Shown here one piece after another: positions 1 to 7,017 of a DNA stretch of 9,946 nt. Below the pieces are notes generated by a model that ran no database searches, was not told where the DNA came from, and saw only the letters and a program-made list of their open reading frames with translations. How positions within the stretch are numbered: the first letter of the stretch is position 1; every line of letters starts with the position of its first letter. Position numbers and translations under genes: made by a program. The stretch covers positions 1-9,946 of the forward strand of contig CAZCFA010000084.1 of assembly GCA_964497825.1 (NCBI GenBank), written 5' to 3'. The stretch is from RHKX01 sp964497825. GTDB lineage: Bacteria > Actinomycetota > Thermoleophilia > Solirubrobacterales > 70-9.

Positions 1-1
1 G

Positions 2-946
2 CTCGACCGTGCCGTCGTTCCCGGCTACTCGGCGCTCGGCTACCGGATCCGCAGCCGCTGGTGGGGCTCGGCCCCGCCGATCGACCCGGCCCCCGTCGTC
101 GTCACCGGGGCGAGCTCCGGGATCGGCGAGGCGATCTGCGCCCAGCTCGCCGCGCGCGGGGCGCGGGTGCTGATGGTCGTTCGCGACCTCGAGCGCGGCG
201 AGCGCGCCCGCGAGCGGGTCGCCGCGAGGCTGGGGCGGGCGGACGAGGCGGCCTCGCGGCTCGAGCTCGGCCGCTGCGACATCTCCGATCTCGCCGCGGT
301 CGCCGATTTCGCGACCGGCCTGCGGGCCGCTGAACCCGGCCTCGCGGGGCTCGTCCACAACGCCGGCGTCCTCACCGCCGAGCGCCAACGCAGCCCCGAC
401 GGCAACGAGCTGACGATCGCGACCGCGGCACTCGGCCCGCTGCTGCTGACGCGGCTGCTGGAGCCGGGCCTGCGCGAGGGCGCGACGGTCGTCTTCGTCT
501 CCTCGGGAGGCATGTACACGGCGCGGCTCGACGCCGAGGACCCCCAGCTCGAGCGGCGGCGGTTCGACGGCCCGCGGTTCTACGCGCATGCCAAGCGCGT
601 CCAGGTGGTGCTCGCCGGCGAGCTCGCGCTCCGCGCCGCAGACCGCCGGGTCGGCTACGCGTCGATGCACCCCGGCTGGGTCGACACCCCGGGGCTGGAG
701 TCGTCGCTGCCGCGGTTCCACCGGCTCGCGCGGCCGATCCTCCGCGATCCCGGCCAGGGCGCCGACACGGCGAGCTGGCTCGTCGCCGGCGGCGCCGCGG
801 CGGAGCAGCCGGGGGCGTTCTGGCACGACCGCCGCCGCCGCCCCGAGCACCTGCTGCCGTGGACGCGCGAGCAGCGCGGTGACCGCGATCGGATCTGGTC
901 GGAGCTGATCCGAACGATCGCTCCGTTCGAATCAGCTAGCGGATGA
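2..946 (+). CDS. DHRS12-like short-chain dehydrogenase/reductase, 5'-truncated by the window edge
   Basis: The frame is open from base 2 and ends in TGA at 944-946, so the start codon lies upstream; 314 residues are visible. The protein is an NAD(P)-dependent Rossmann-fold oxidoreductase. Visible signatures, in visible-residue numbering: TGASSGIG cofactor loop at 35-42, HNAG near 119-122, catalytic Ser in 'VSSGGM' near 167-168, and YAHAK (Tyr194, Lys198). The blocks 'SSGGM', 'RRFDG', 'SMHPGWVDTPG' and 'GADT' closely match the animal DHRS12 type rather than the common FabG-like SDRs. About 30 residues precede the Rossmann fold (containing 'VVPGYSALGYRIR'), a region often present in this subfamily. 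It overlaps the next gene by ATGA, so the two are probably translated together. Substrate is unknown; context suggests a lipid-derived carbonyl or alcohol. An internal GTG at 167 would cut off the cofactor loop and is not the start. Confidence 0.9.
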   Translation, partial: LDRAVVPGYSALGYRIRSRWWGSAPPIDPAPVVVTGASSGIGEAICAQLAARGARVLMVVRDLERGERARERVAARLGRADEAASRLELGRCDISDLAAVADFATGLRAAEPGLAGLVHNAGVLTAERQRSPDGNELTIATAALGPLLLTRLLEPGLREGATVVFVSSGGMYTARLDAEDPQLERRRFDGPRFYAHAKRVQVVLAGELALRAADRRVGYASMHPGWVDTPGLESSLPRFHRLARPILRDPGQGADTASWLVAGGAAAEQPGAFWHDRRRRPEHLLPWTREQRGDRDRIWSELIRTIAPFESASG

Positions 947-2223
947 GCGCACGAATCGCTGTGATCGGGGCCGGGATCTCCGGCTTGGTTGCCGCCCGCG
1001 AGCTGCACTCGGCGGGCCACGAGGTGACCGTGCTCGAGGCCGGCGGCCAGGTCGGCGGGCACTCCAACACGGTCGAGGTCGACGACCCGGACGGGCCCGT
1101 CGCCGTCGACACCGGCTTCATCGTCTTCAACGACCGCAACTACCCCAACTTCGTGGCGCTGCTGGACGAGCTCGGCGTCGCCACGCAGCCCGCCCCGATG
1201 CACTTCTCGGTCGCCGACGAGCGCGGCGAGTTCGAGTGGTCGAGCCGCCCGCTCGGCCTGTTCGCCAACCCCGCCCACCTGTTCGACCGCCGCTTTCATC
1301 GGATGCTCACCGACCTCGTTCGCTTCTTCCGCGAGGCGCGCGAGCTGCTCGAGCGCGACGACGCCGGCGAGTCGCTGCGCTCGTTCCTGATCGCCCGCGG
1401 CTACTCCGAGTACTTCATCGAGCGGCTGATCGTTCCCCAGGTCGCGGCGGTCTGGTCGGCGGACCCGGCGCAGCTGTGGTCGTTCCCGGCCGTCTTCCTC
1501 GCTCAGTTCCTCGACAACCACGGTGCGCTTCAGCTCCGCGGCAGGCCGCGCTGGCGATCGATCGTCGGCGGATCGCGCCGCTACGTCGAGCGGCTCTGCG
1601 CGCCGTTCGCCGACCGGATCCGGCTCAACGCGCCGGTTCGGCGGATCCACCGCCGGCCCTCGGGGGTCGACGTCGCGACCGACGAGACGCTCGAGCGCTT
1701 CGACGAGGTGGTGATCGCCGTCCACGCCGACCAGGCGCTGGCGATGCTCGCCGACCCGAGCCCGGCCGAGGTCGAGGTGCTCGCGGCGCTGCCCTACCAG
1801 TCGAACGAGACCGTCCTGCACGTCGATCGCAGCCTGCTGCCGCGCCGCCGCCGCGCCTGGGGGAGCTGGAACTTCCACCTCGTCGAGGGCGCCGTCGGCG
1901 CCAGCACCGTCACCTACGACATGAACCACCTACAGCGGCTGCGGGCCCGGCGCCGCTACCTGGTGACGCTCAACCGCAGCGCCGCGATCGACCCGGCGAA
2001 GGTGCTCTACCGGACGACCTACGAGCACCCCGTCTACACGATCGAGGGCGTCGCGGCGCAGCGCCGCTGGGCCGAGATCAGCGGCGCCGGGCGCACCCAC
2101 TACTGCGGCGCCTACTGGGGCTGGGGCTTCCACGAGGACGGCGTCGTCAGCGCCCTGCGCGCCTGCGAGCGGATCGGCGCGCTCGAGCGCGGGCGGCGGA
2201 TCGAAGCGCCCGCCGCGGCATGA
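943..2223 (+). CDS. FAD-dependent amine-oxidase-family oxidoreductase (Rv0449c-like)
   Basis: This 426-residue flavoprotein begins with a textbook dinucleotide-binding segment: GAGISG at 9-14, acidic Glu32 after the second beta strand, and the GGH of 'GGQVGGHSNT' at 38-40. The C-terminal flavin-contacting block 'YCGAYWGWGFHEDG' (roughly residues 387-402) is characteristic of the 'NAD/FAD-binding, amine oxidase' proteins found next to DUF1365 and CFA-synthase-like genes. An example is the Mycobacterium tuberculosis Rv0449c-Rv0448c-ufaA1 locus (family knowledge). There is no signal peptide, so it is likely cytosolic. ATG at 943 overlaps the upstream TGA as ATGA and the C-terminus overlaps the next gene the same way, so this is the middle gene of a coupled operon. 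The reaction is not established from sequence; a role as a desaturase or oxidase acting on acyl chains of membrane lipids is inferred. Length is normal for the family and no key residue appears missing. Confidence 0.9.
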   Translation: MSARIAVIGAGISGLVAARELHSAGHEVTVLEAGGQVGGHSNTVEVDDPDGPVAVDTGFIVFNDRNYPNFVALLDELGVATQPAPMHFSVADERGEFEWSSRPLGLFANPAHLFDRRFHRMLTDLVRFFREARELLERDDAGESLRSFLIARGYSEYFIERLIVPQVAAVWSADPAQLWSFPAVFLAQFLDNHGALQLRGRPRWRSIVGGSRRYVERLCAPFADRIRLNAPVRRIHRRPSGVDVATDETLERFDEVVIAVHADQALAMLADPSPAEVEVLAALPYQSNETVLHVDRSLLPRRRRAWGSWNFHLVEGAVGASTVTYDMNHLQRLRARRRYLVTLNRSAAIDPAKVLYRTTYEHPVYTIEGVAAQRRWAEISGAGRTHYCGAYWGWGFHEDGVVSALRACERIGALERGRRIEAPAAA

Positions 2224-2957
2224 GCGCCTCGGCGCTGTACGAGGGCTGGGTCTCCCACCGGCGGTTCGATCCCGAGCGGCGCTTCCGCCACCGGCTGTGG
2301 ATGGCGCTGCTCGACCTCGACGAGCTCCCCGGGGTCCTCGACCGCCACCCGCTGTGGTCGGCCCGGCGCCCGGCCCCGGTCCGCGTCCGCGGGCGCGACT
2401 TCCTGCCCGGGCCGGGAGCGCTCGCCGACCGCGCCCGCGCGGCCGCCGCCGAGCAGCTCGGCGTCGCGGCGCCGGGCCCGGTCCGGGTCCTCGCCAGCCC
2501 GCGCGTGCTCGGCGCCGGCTTCAACCCGGTCACGTTCACCTACGTCCATCGCGACGACGGCAGCCCGGCGGCGGTGATCGCCGAGGTCACCAACACCCCG
2601 TGGGGCGAGCGCCACCGCTACGTCGCGCCGTGGCAGGCCGGCACCGGCAGCGCCCGGGCCACCTTCGCGAAGGCGATGCACGTCTCGCCGTTCATGCCGA
2701 TCGAGCAGACCTACGAGCTCGAGGTCGGCGAGCCCGGCGAGCGGCTCGGGGTCACGATCGTCTCGCGCCAGGACCGCCGCCGCGCGTTCGAGGCCCGGCT
2801 CGAGCTGCGCCGCCGCGAGCTCGCCCGCGGCGAGATGACCCGGATGCTGCTTCGGTTCGGCTCCAGCGGCGCCGCGACGCTGGCCCGGATCTACGCCCAG
2901 GCGCTGCGGATCTGGCTGCGCGGGGTGCCGCGCTTCCCGCATCCGGAACCGCGCTGA
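2220..2957 (+). CDS. DUF1365 family protein (Rv0448c-like)
   Basis: This 245-residue protein starts at the ATG overlapping the preceding stop (ATGA, 2220-2223). No Shine-Dalgarno sequence is visible, so translation presumably depends on coupling. The start is also supported by the N-terminal 'ALYEGWVSHRRF', the usual beginning of DUF1365 proteins ('Y.G.V.H.R'). Other family hallmarks are 'GAGFNPVTFTYVH' (about residues 98-110), 'EVTNTPWGERHRY' and 'KAMHVSPFMPIEQTYE' (about 149-164). DUF1365 has no firmly assigned chemistry. It almost always accompanies the FAD oxidoreductase and a CFA-synthase-like methyltransferase, hence the inference of lipid modification. Here it is the last gene of the operon: the next gene is convergent, 26 bp away, so no CFA-synthase partner follows. 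Any such partner must lie upstream of the window or elsewhere. Confidence 0.92.
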   Translation: MSASALYEGWVSHRRFDPERRFRHRLWMALLDLDELPGVLDRHPLWSARRPAPVRVRGRDFLPGPGALADRARAAAAEQLGVAAPGPVRVLASPRVLGAGFNPVTFTYVHRDDGSPAAVIAEVTNTPWGERHRYVAPWQAGTGSARATFAKAMHVSPFMPIEQTYELEVGEPGERLGVTIVSRQDRRRAFEARLELRRRELARGEMTRMLLRFGSSGAATLARIYAQALRIWLRGVPRFPHPEPR

Positions 2958-2996
2958 CCGGTCCCGGCGCGCGGCCGAGCGAACTAGCGACCGGTC
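2956..2996. terminator. Possible bidirectional terminator between convergent genes
   Basis: The self-complementary octamer GACCGGTC occurs at 2956-2963 and again at 2989-2996. The two copies can pair as an 8-bp stem around a 25-nt GC-rich loop. It spans the 26-bp gap between the DUF1365 stop and the stop of the minus-strand gene at 2984. There is no T-tract on either side, so factor-independent termination is uncertain. The repeated unit is also a 10-bp direct repeat (GACCGGTCCC). Confidence 0.3.
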
Positions 2997-4930
2997 CCCT
3001 GCCGGTAGATGTTGGCGTCGCGCATCGTGAAGTAGCAGGCCTTCCTCTTGATCACCCGGCTGACGGTTCCGGAGACCGTGCCCGCATCGCCGCTCGCCGG
3101 GAGCGTGCCCCAGAACTGAAGCGGCGGGTCGCCGCCGCCCGCCGGATAGATGAAGTCCACGCCCTGCGGCGTCTTGCGCAGGTAGCTGCCGTTGTTGGAG
3201 TTGAGCTCCTGCCAGGCGTGGCCGCGCTTGGTTCCGCCGAACACCACGAACAGCCGGTCGTCGACGTAGGGGCCCGTTGCCGCGCTGCAGGTCGGCGCGG
3301 CGAGCCAGCGGAAGTGGATGTTGCTGCCCGGCTCGTTGTAGGCGATCTGGACGAAGTCGTCGCATTCGAAGCTGGTCGCCCAGGTGCTGGTCGGGACGCC
3401 GGGGGCGCCCTGCCGCTTCTCCGCGGCCGGCTTGCAGGACTCGAAGTCGGCAGTCGCCTGCGGCCTCTTCTTGACGTTGACGGTCTTCTTCCGCGGCTTC
3501 GTCATGAGCGCGGCCTTGACCGACCTGACGACGTACCTGCCCTTCCTCACGACGATCTGGAAGAAGCCGTCGGTGTCGCTCTTGGCGGAGTACTTCTTGC
3601 CCCCGCCCCGCTGCCTGGCGACGACCTTCACGCCGCCGACGGGGAGCTTGCTGCACTTCCCCTGCGAGCAGCCGAGCTTTACCTCGCCCGAGATCAGGTA
3701 GCCCTGCATCTCGAAGTTGGCCCGCTTGGTCTCGCCCTCGCTGACCGTCACCTTCCGCTTCTTGGGCTTGAACTTCGCGCCCGCGAGGCTCGGCTTGACC
3801 TTGTACCGCTGCCGCTTCTCGACGTCGAGGCCGATCTCGTACCTGCCCCTCGCGTCGGTCACGGCCCGGCCGCCGCCCTTGCCCTTGGCCTTGATCACGA
3901 CGCCGCGCACCGGCTTGCCCTTGCCGTCCTTGACCTTCCCCGCCAGCACCGTGCCCCGGCCGGCCAGCCATCGCGGGCGCGGATCGAAGAGGCTCACTCC
4001 ACCGACGTCGGCCTCGGTCACCAGCGGCGCATCCTCGGCGCCCTCCGGATCAGCGGCGAACACACCCTGCCCGGCGGGGGTCGAGCCGTTCCGCTGCGCC
4101 CGGGCGATCCTGGTGCCGTCGGGCGACCACGCCGGCTGCCCGGGCGTGCTCCCGCCCGGCACGCTCTCGGACTCGATGATCGTGTGGGCCCCGCCGCCGC
4201 CGATGCTCATGACGCCGATGTCCCTGAAGTTCTTCTCGTAGGCGATCCTCTTGCCATCGGGTGATACCGACGGGTACCGGTAGGTGGCGTCCTCGGGGGT
4301 CAGCTGGACGAGCCCCGAGCCGTCGACGTTGACCTTGAAGATCCCGGTGTGCGTCACGGCGAAGGCGTCGGGGTCCTTGTAGCTGGCGTCGAAGACGATC
4401 TGCTTTCCGTCCGGCGTGAACCGGGGCTCCCCGGGGAGGAACTGCACGTCCGGGTCGGGGTTGCGGATGCCGAGCGGCCTGACCCTGCCGGTCGCCAACT
4501 CTTCGATCGCGATGTCCTGGCTGCCGGATTCGATCACCGCCATCAGCTTGCCGTCGGCGCTGAAGTCGTAGAGCGTGTTCGTCGTCAGGTTGCGAACGAA
4601 CTCGCCGTCGAGATCGATCAGGTACTTGAGGCTGCTGTCGAGATCGCTGACGGCGACCGACTCTCCGTCGGGGTAGGGCACGGCCGTGCCGCCCGCGTTG
4701 GTGGCGATGACCTGCGGGTCCTCGCCGTTGGGGCCGGCGCGGTAGATGTCGTAGGTCCGCTTGAAGTCGACCGTGCCCGTCACCGCGCGAAAGACGATGC
4801 CGGCGTTGGTCCCGGGCGCGACGGCGGCGGCCGTCGCCGGCGCGAGCAGGACCGCCGCGAGCACCGCCAGAACCGACGTCAGAACGAGCCGCGCGCGCGG
4901 CGATGCTTCCGTTGCTCGCGATGGTCTCAA
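2984..4930 (-). CDS. Secreted TolB-like beta-propeller protein with two carboxypeptidase-regulatory-like domains
   Basis: This 648-residue exported protein has no identified enzymatic role. Residues 1-36 form a signal peptide: arginines at the start, hydrophobic 'LVLTSVLAVLAAVLLA', and an Ala-rich cleavage region. Residues about 40-320 carry PD40/WD40-type propeller repeats, seen as 'SADGKLMAV' (124), 'FTPDGKQIVF' (171), 'VSPDGKRIAY' (222) and 'WSPDGTRIA' (268). Two Ig-like carboxypeptidase-regulatory (CNA-B-like) repeats follow at about 326-408 and 411-496. They are Lys-rich and include 'GRYEIGLDVEK' and 'DGFFQIVVRKGRYVV'. The last 150 residues are an unrecognised domain with cysteines at 499, 523, 548 and 632; the second repeat adds C421 and C426. 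The start is TTG at 4930: an in-frame TGA lies only 21 bp upstream, no earlier start exists, and AGGGGG sits about 10 nt before it. No sortase motif or C-terminal anchor is visible, so it is probably secreted or loosely wall-associated. Confidence 0.85.
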   Translation of the reverse strand: MRPSRATEASPRARLVLTSVLAVLAAVLLAPATAAAVAPGTNAGIVFRAVTGTVDFKRTYDIYRAGPNGEDPQVIATNAGGTAVPYPDGESVAVSDLDSSLKYLIDLDGEFVRNLTTNTLYDFSADGKLMAVIESGSQDIAIEELATGRVRPLGIRNPDPDVQFLPGEPRFTPDGKQIVFDASYKDPDAFAVTHTGIFKVNVDGSGLVQLTPEDATYRYPSVSPDGKRIAYEKNFRDIGVMSIGGGGAHTIIESESVPGGSTPGQPAWSPDGTRIARAQRNGSTPAGQGVFAADPEGAEDAPLVTEADVGGVSLFDPRPRWLAGRGTVLAGKVKDGKGKPVRGVVIKAKGKGGGRAVTDARGRYEIGLDVEKRQRYKVKPSLAGAKFKPKKRKVTVSEGETKRANFEMQGYLISGEVKLGCSQGKCSKLPVGGVKVVARQRGGGKKYSAKSDTDGFFQIVVRKGRYVVRSVKAALMTKPRKKTVNVKKRPQATADFESCKPAAEKRQGAPGVPTSTWATSFECDDFVQIAYNEPGSNIHFRWLAAPTCSAATGPYVDDRLFVVFGGTKRGHAWQELNSNNGSYLRKTPQGVDFIYPAGGGDPPLQFWGTLPASGDAGTVSGTVSRVIKRKACYFTMRDANIYRQGTGR

Positions 4931-4967
4931 CTCGCCCCAGCCCCCTGGTCAGCGAAACGGCGCGACG

Positions 4968-4976
4968 ATCGTAGCA
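4968..4976 (-). promoter_or_regulatory. Candidate extended -10 promoter for the propeller gene
   Basis: On the minus strand the sequence TGC-TACGAT fits an extended -10 element (TGN then TANNNT), about 37 bp before the TTG start at 4930. The hexamer 17 bp further upstream is a poor -35. The -10 overlaps the 8-bp palindrome ACGATCGT (4965-4972), which could be chance given how common CGATCG-like words are in this DNA. Confidence 0.3.
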
Positions 4977-5142
4977 AGGAGTTGCGGCAATCGGACCGCG
5001 GGCATGCTGGCGGCCAGGCCGAGGACAGCGTGCCCGACGGAGGCCTCACCGCCGGGGCCGTGTCGCGGTCCCGCGAGCGGGGCTGCGGTTCTCGCGGTGC
5101 TCGCGCCGCGCCGAACGGCGGCTGCGGCACCGGCGGCCGCCG

Positions 5143-5171
5143 GCCGAGCGTCGGCGGAACCGACGCTCGGC
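5143..5171 (-). terminator. Strong hairpin downstream of the collagen-like gene
   Basis: A perfect 12-bp inverted repeat (GCCGAGCGTCGG at 5143-5154 and its complement at 5160-5171) encloses a 5-nt loop. It begins 11 bp after the minus-strand stop codon at 5183. No U-tract follows, but high-GC actinobacteria often end transcription at bare GC hairpins. The word GGCGGAACCG also occurs twice here (5153-5162 and 5172-5181). Confidence 0.6.
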
Positions 5172-5182
5172 GGCGGAACCGG

Positions 5183-5977
5183 TCAGCTGGTCGGCAGGGC
5201 CGATCCGTTCAGCGAACAGCGGCCGCTCGTCGCGTTGACCATCGCGACCAACTGCAGGGTGATCGTCCGGCTCGGGCTGATCGCGACCAGGTTCGCGTGA
5301 GCGCGGAAGTAGTCGAGGCCGCTGCCGGTGTCGGTGGCGGGACCGCCCATGTCGGTGTCGGTGTTCGCGGCCAGCGTCGTCTGGTTGTTGCTGGCGCCGG
5401 TGCCGGGATCGCCCGGCGGCGGCGGATTCGCCGGATCCGACCCGGCATCGATCACGATCGAGTTCTCGAGCGTGCTGGCCTCGGGCGCTTCGCCGTGCAG
5501 GTCGAGCGTGACGTCGCCCCCGGTCAGCTCGCAGCTGGCCCGCAACTTCAGCCCCGGCATGTCGAGCACGGTGCTCAGGCTCGGGCTGCCGGTCGCGGCC
5601 TCGTCGTAGCGGACCGCCACCGCGCCGAGCGCGTCAGCGCCGGCCGGGCCGCGCGGGCCGGTCTCACCCTGCGGGCCCTGGGGCCCCGGCTGGCCGGCCG
5701 CGTCCAACCGGTCGCGGACGTCACTTGAGAGCCGGTTCAACGTCACCCCGCCACGCTTCAGCTTCTGGGTCTTGACCGCCTGGGGAGCGATCTTCGAGCC
5801 GACCACCGCGCGGTTGCGGAGCTGCTTGCTGCCGACGCTGTGCTTGGGCAGCGCGGTCGCCGCGTAGGCGCCGCCGCCGAGCACGACGAACACCGCCGCG
5901 GTCGCCATCAGGTTGGCGTAGTTGAGATGGCCGCGCAGGCGGCGAGCTGAGCATGCTCGATTCGAGCGCTTCTTCAT
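5183..5977 (-). CDS. Membrane-anchored collagen-like protein with Thermoleophilia-type N-terminal module
   Basis: This 264-residue protein starts at ATG 5977, preceded by GGAGGG at a 4-nt spacing; the frame stays open upstream to 6088 but that extension has no comparable ribosome site. Architecture: basic N-terminus (1-16), one hydrophobic segment (about 22-40) ending in 'GGGAYAA', then 'SVGSKQLRNRAVVGSKIAPQAVKTQKLKRG' spread over 47-76 with its repeated S/K-I/L pattern. Seven uninterrupted Gly-X-Y triplets follow at 95-115, the signature of a short collagen-like stalk. A predicted beta-rich extracellular domain (about 118-264) contains a Pro/Gly-rich insert near 183-196 and two cysteines, C149 and C254, that could form a disulfide. 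The hydrophobic segment could be an uncleaved anchor or a signal peptide; export is likely either way. The N-terminal module is familiar from many paralogues in Solirubrobacterales genomes, but its function is not known to me. It is likely a single-gene unit, with a hairpin just after it. Confidence 0.85.
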   Translation of the reverse strand: MKKRSNRACSARRLRGHLNYANLMATAAVFVVLGGGAYAATALPKHSVGSKQLRNRAVVGSKIAPQAVKTQKLKRGGVTLNRLSSDVRDRLDAAGQPGPQGPQGETGPRGPAGADALGAVAVRYDEAATGSPSLSTVLDMPGLKLRASCELTGGDVTLDLHGEAPEASTLENSIVIDAGSDPANPPPPGDPGTGASNNQTTLAANTDTDMGGPATDTGSGLDYFRAHANLVAISPSRTITLQLVAMVNATSGRCSLNGSALPTS

Positions 5978-6092
5978 GGTTCCCTCCGAGCCGGCTGTGG
6001 AATTGACCATGGCGGCCGGGCCGGCATGCCGCGCATGGATCTCGCGGTCCGTGTTCGTCCGTCCCCGGTCAGCCCTTAAGCGCTGCAACGGC

Positions 6093-6111
6093 CCGCCCGG
6101 TCGCCGGGCGG
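6093..6111 (-). terminator. GC hairpin between heliorhodopsin and collagen-like genes
   Basis: A perfect 8-bp stem CCGCCCGG (6093-6100) and CCGGGCGG (6104-6111) encloses a 3-nt loop, about 60 bp past the heliorhodopsin stop. No T-run follows on the minus strand. It most likely separates heliorhodopsin transcription from the gene downstream. Confidence 0.4.
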
Positions 6112-6141
6112 CGCGGCCGCGTCGCTTTGCTCGCTGCCGCG

Positions 6142-6160
6142 CGCGCCGAGTCCCGGCGCG
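6142..6160 (-). terminator. Small hairpin immediately after the heliorhodopsin stop
   Basis: CGCGCC (6142-6147) pairs with GGCGCG (6155-6160) around a 7-nt loop, 11 bp after the minus-strand stop at 6172. The stem is only 6 bp, all G-C. It could act together with the stronger hairpin at 6093-6111; alone the evidence is weak. Confidence 0.3.
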
Positions 6161-6171
6161 GATCGGTCAAG

Positions 6172-6963
6172 TCAGGAGCCGGCCAGCGCTCCGGCGTAGA
6201 CCTGCCACGCGAGGGCCGATTTCGCGGTCAGGCTGAGCACGATGTAGGCGCGCTCGCCGAACAGGTAGTCGCGCCAGCGACCGACCTGCCGGTACTGAAG
6301 CCACATGTTGATCGCGAACAGCGCGAAGAGCGCGAGCAGGCTGAAGAAGATCCCGTAGACGAAACCGGGAACGCTCCCGGCCTCGGATTGCCCGCGGGCC
6401 AGCTGGATCGCGATCGCGATCCAGGGGATCGCTCCGGCGCCGGCCCCGAACCAGAACGGCAGCCAGTCGGCATCCGGCCCGGGACGAGAACCGCGCTCCA
6501 TCAGGAGCCCGAAGAGGATCATCGCCGCGTTGACGGCGAAGATCGCGATCAGTGCGTTCAGCTCCCAGACGCCGGCGAGCATCGCGATCAGGGCGACCAT
6601 CAGCGAGGCGCTCATCGAGTACTCGATCCAGCGCGCGTAGTTGACCGATCGGGCGAGGTTGCGCTCGTACCAGCGGCGGCTGCGGCCGAAGGAGACGATC
6701 AGATGGTCGAGCGCGGCGAGGTAGAGGAAGGCGGCCACCGCCGGCCCGAAGGGGAGGTCGAACAGCGGCTCGCCCCGGTTGAGGCTCGCCGCGCCGGGCG
6801 GACCGTCGATCCAGCTCGAGTAGACGGGGAGCGAAACGTCGCTTGCGATCGCGAGCAGGATCGTCGCCTGCGCCGCATGGATGAGACCGACCGCGAGATT
6901 CCAGCGCCTCAGCCGCCGCGCCTCGTCGCTCGGGATCGAGCTGCTCTGCATGACAATCATCAT
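6172..6963 (-). CDS. Heliorhodopsin (retinal-binding seven-helix membrane photoreceptor)
   Basis: This 263-residue protein has seven hydrophobic segments at about 21-42, 70-92, 106-130, 134-154, 167-188, 198-224 and 237-259. It closely resembles heliorhodopsin 48C12. Helix 7 reads 'GERAYIVLSLTAKSALAWQ', with K248 as the retinal Schiff-base lysine (K241 in 48C12). E114 in 'RWIEYSMS' matches counterion E107, H29 and H87 match H23 and H80 of the polar pocket, and S244 matches S237. 'LPFWFG' and 'VPGFVYGI' are also family blocks. Known heliorhodopsins sit inverted, with the N-terminus in the cytoplasm, have slow photocycles and do not pump ions in the usual way; their role is debated. The ATG at 6963 is favoured because GAGG lies 9 nt upstream; in-frame ATGs at 6960 and 6951 are poorer. 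No retinal-synthesis gene (carotene cleavage or lycopene cyclase) is in the window. It is divergent from the hydrolase gene. Confidence 0.97.
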   Translation of the reverse strand: MMIVMQSSSIPSDEARRLRRWNLAVGLIHAAQATILLAIASDVSLPVYSSWIDGPPGAASLNRGEPLFDLPFGPAVAAFLYLAALDHLIVSFGRSRRWYERNLARSVNYARWIEYSMSASLMVALIAMLAGVWELNALIAIFAVNAAMILFGLLMERGSRPGPDADWLPFWFGAGAGAIPWIAIAIQLARGQSEAGSVPGFVYGIFFSLLALFALFAINMWLQYRQVGRWRDYLFGERAYIVLSLTAKSALAWQVYAGALAGS

Positions 6964-7005
6964 TGCTGACCGCCTCGGCCCGGCACCGGCACGACCGAAC
7001 CGCCA

Positions 7006-7017
7006 TAGAGTCGGGCG
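7006..7017 (+). promoter_or_regulatory. Candidate -10 element for a leaderless hydrolase mRNA
   Basis: TAGAGT (TANNNT class) at 7006-7011 is separated from the ATG at 7018 by exactly 6 bp, the geometry of actinobacterial leaderless transcripts in which the A of ATG is the first transcribed base. No Shine-Dalgarno sequence precedes the ATG, which fits. A clear -35 is not visible. The whole divergent gap is 54 bp (6964-7017), so it must also hold, or overlap, heliorhodopsin promoter elements. Confidence 0.4.

Larger units (their letters stand above)
4931..5182. other. 252-bp intergenic region between two minus-strand genes
   Basis: No convincing gene is seen here; open frames on both strands have low-complexity Arg/Pro/Ala translations typical of GC-rich non-coding DNA. 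It holds the candidate promoter of the propeller gene, a weak 7-bp inverted repeat (CCGCGAG 5071-5077 with CTCGCGG 5091-5097), and a strong hairpin at 5143-5171 close to the end of the collagen-like gene. Confidence 0.5.

Noticed and set aside
655..1929. 424-codon minus-strand open frame
   Set aside because: It lies opposite the SDR and FAD-oxidoreductase genes. Its translation is Arg/Val/Asp/Gly-rich with no domain motifs, the usual shadow of a GC-rich gene.
2112..3971. 619-codon minus-strand open frame
   Set aside because: It spans the convergent junction and is antisense to DUF1365 and out of frame with the propeller gene. Its repetitive Gly/Arg/Gln translation is typical of an off-frame reading.
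4349..5728. 459-codon plus-strand open frame
   Set aside because: It is antisense to two genes with clear signal or anchor segments and recognisable domains; its own translation has low complexity.
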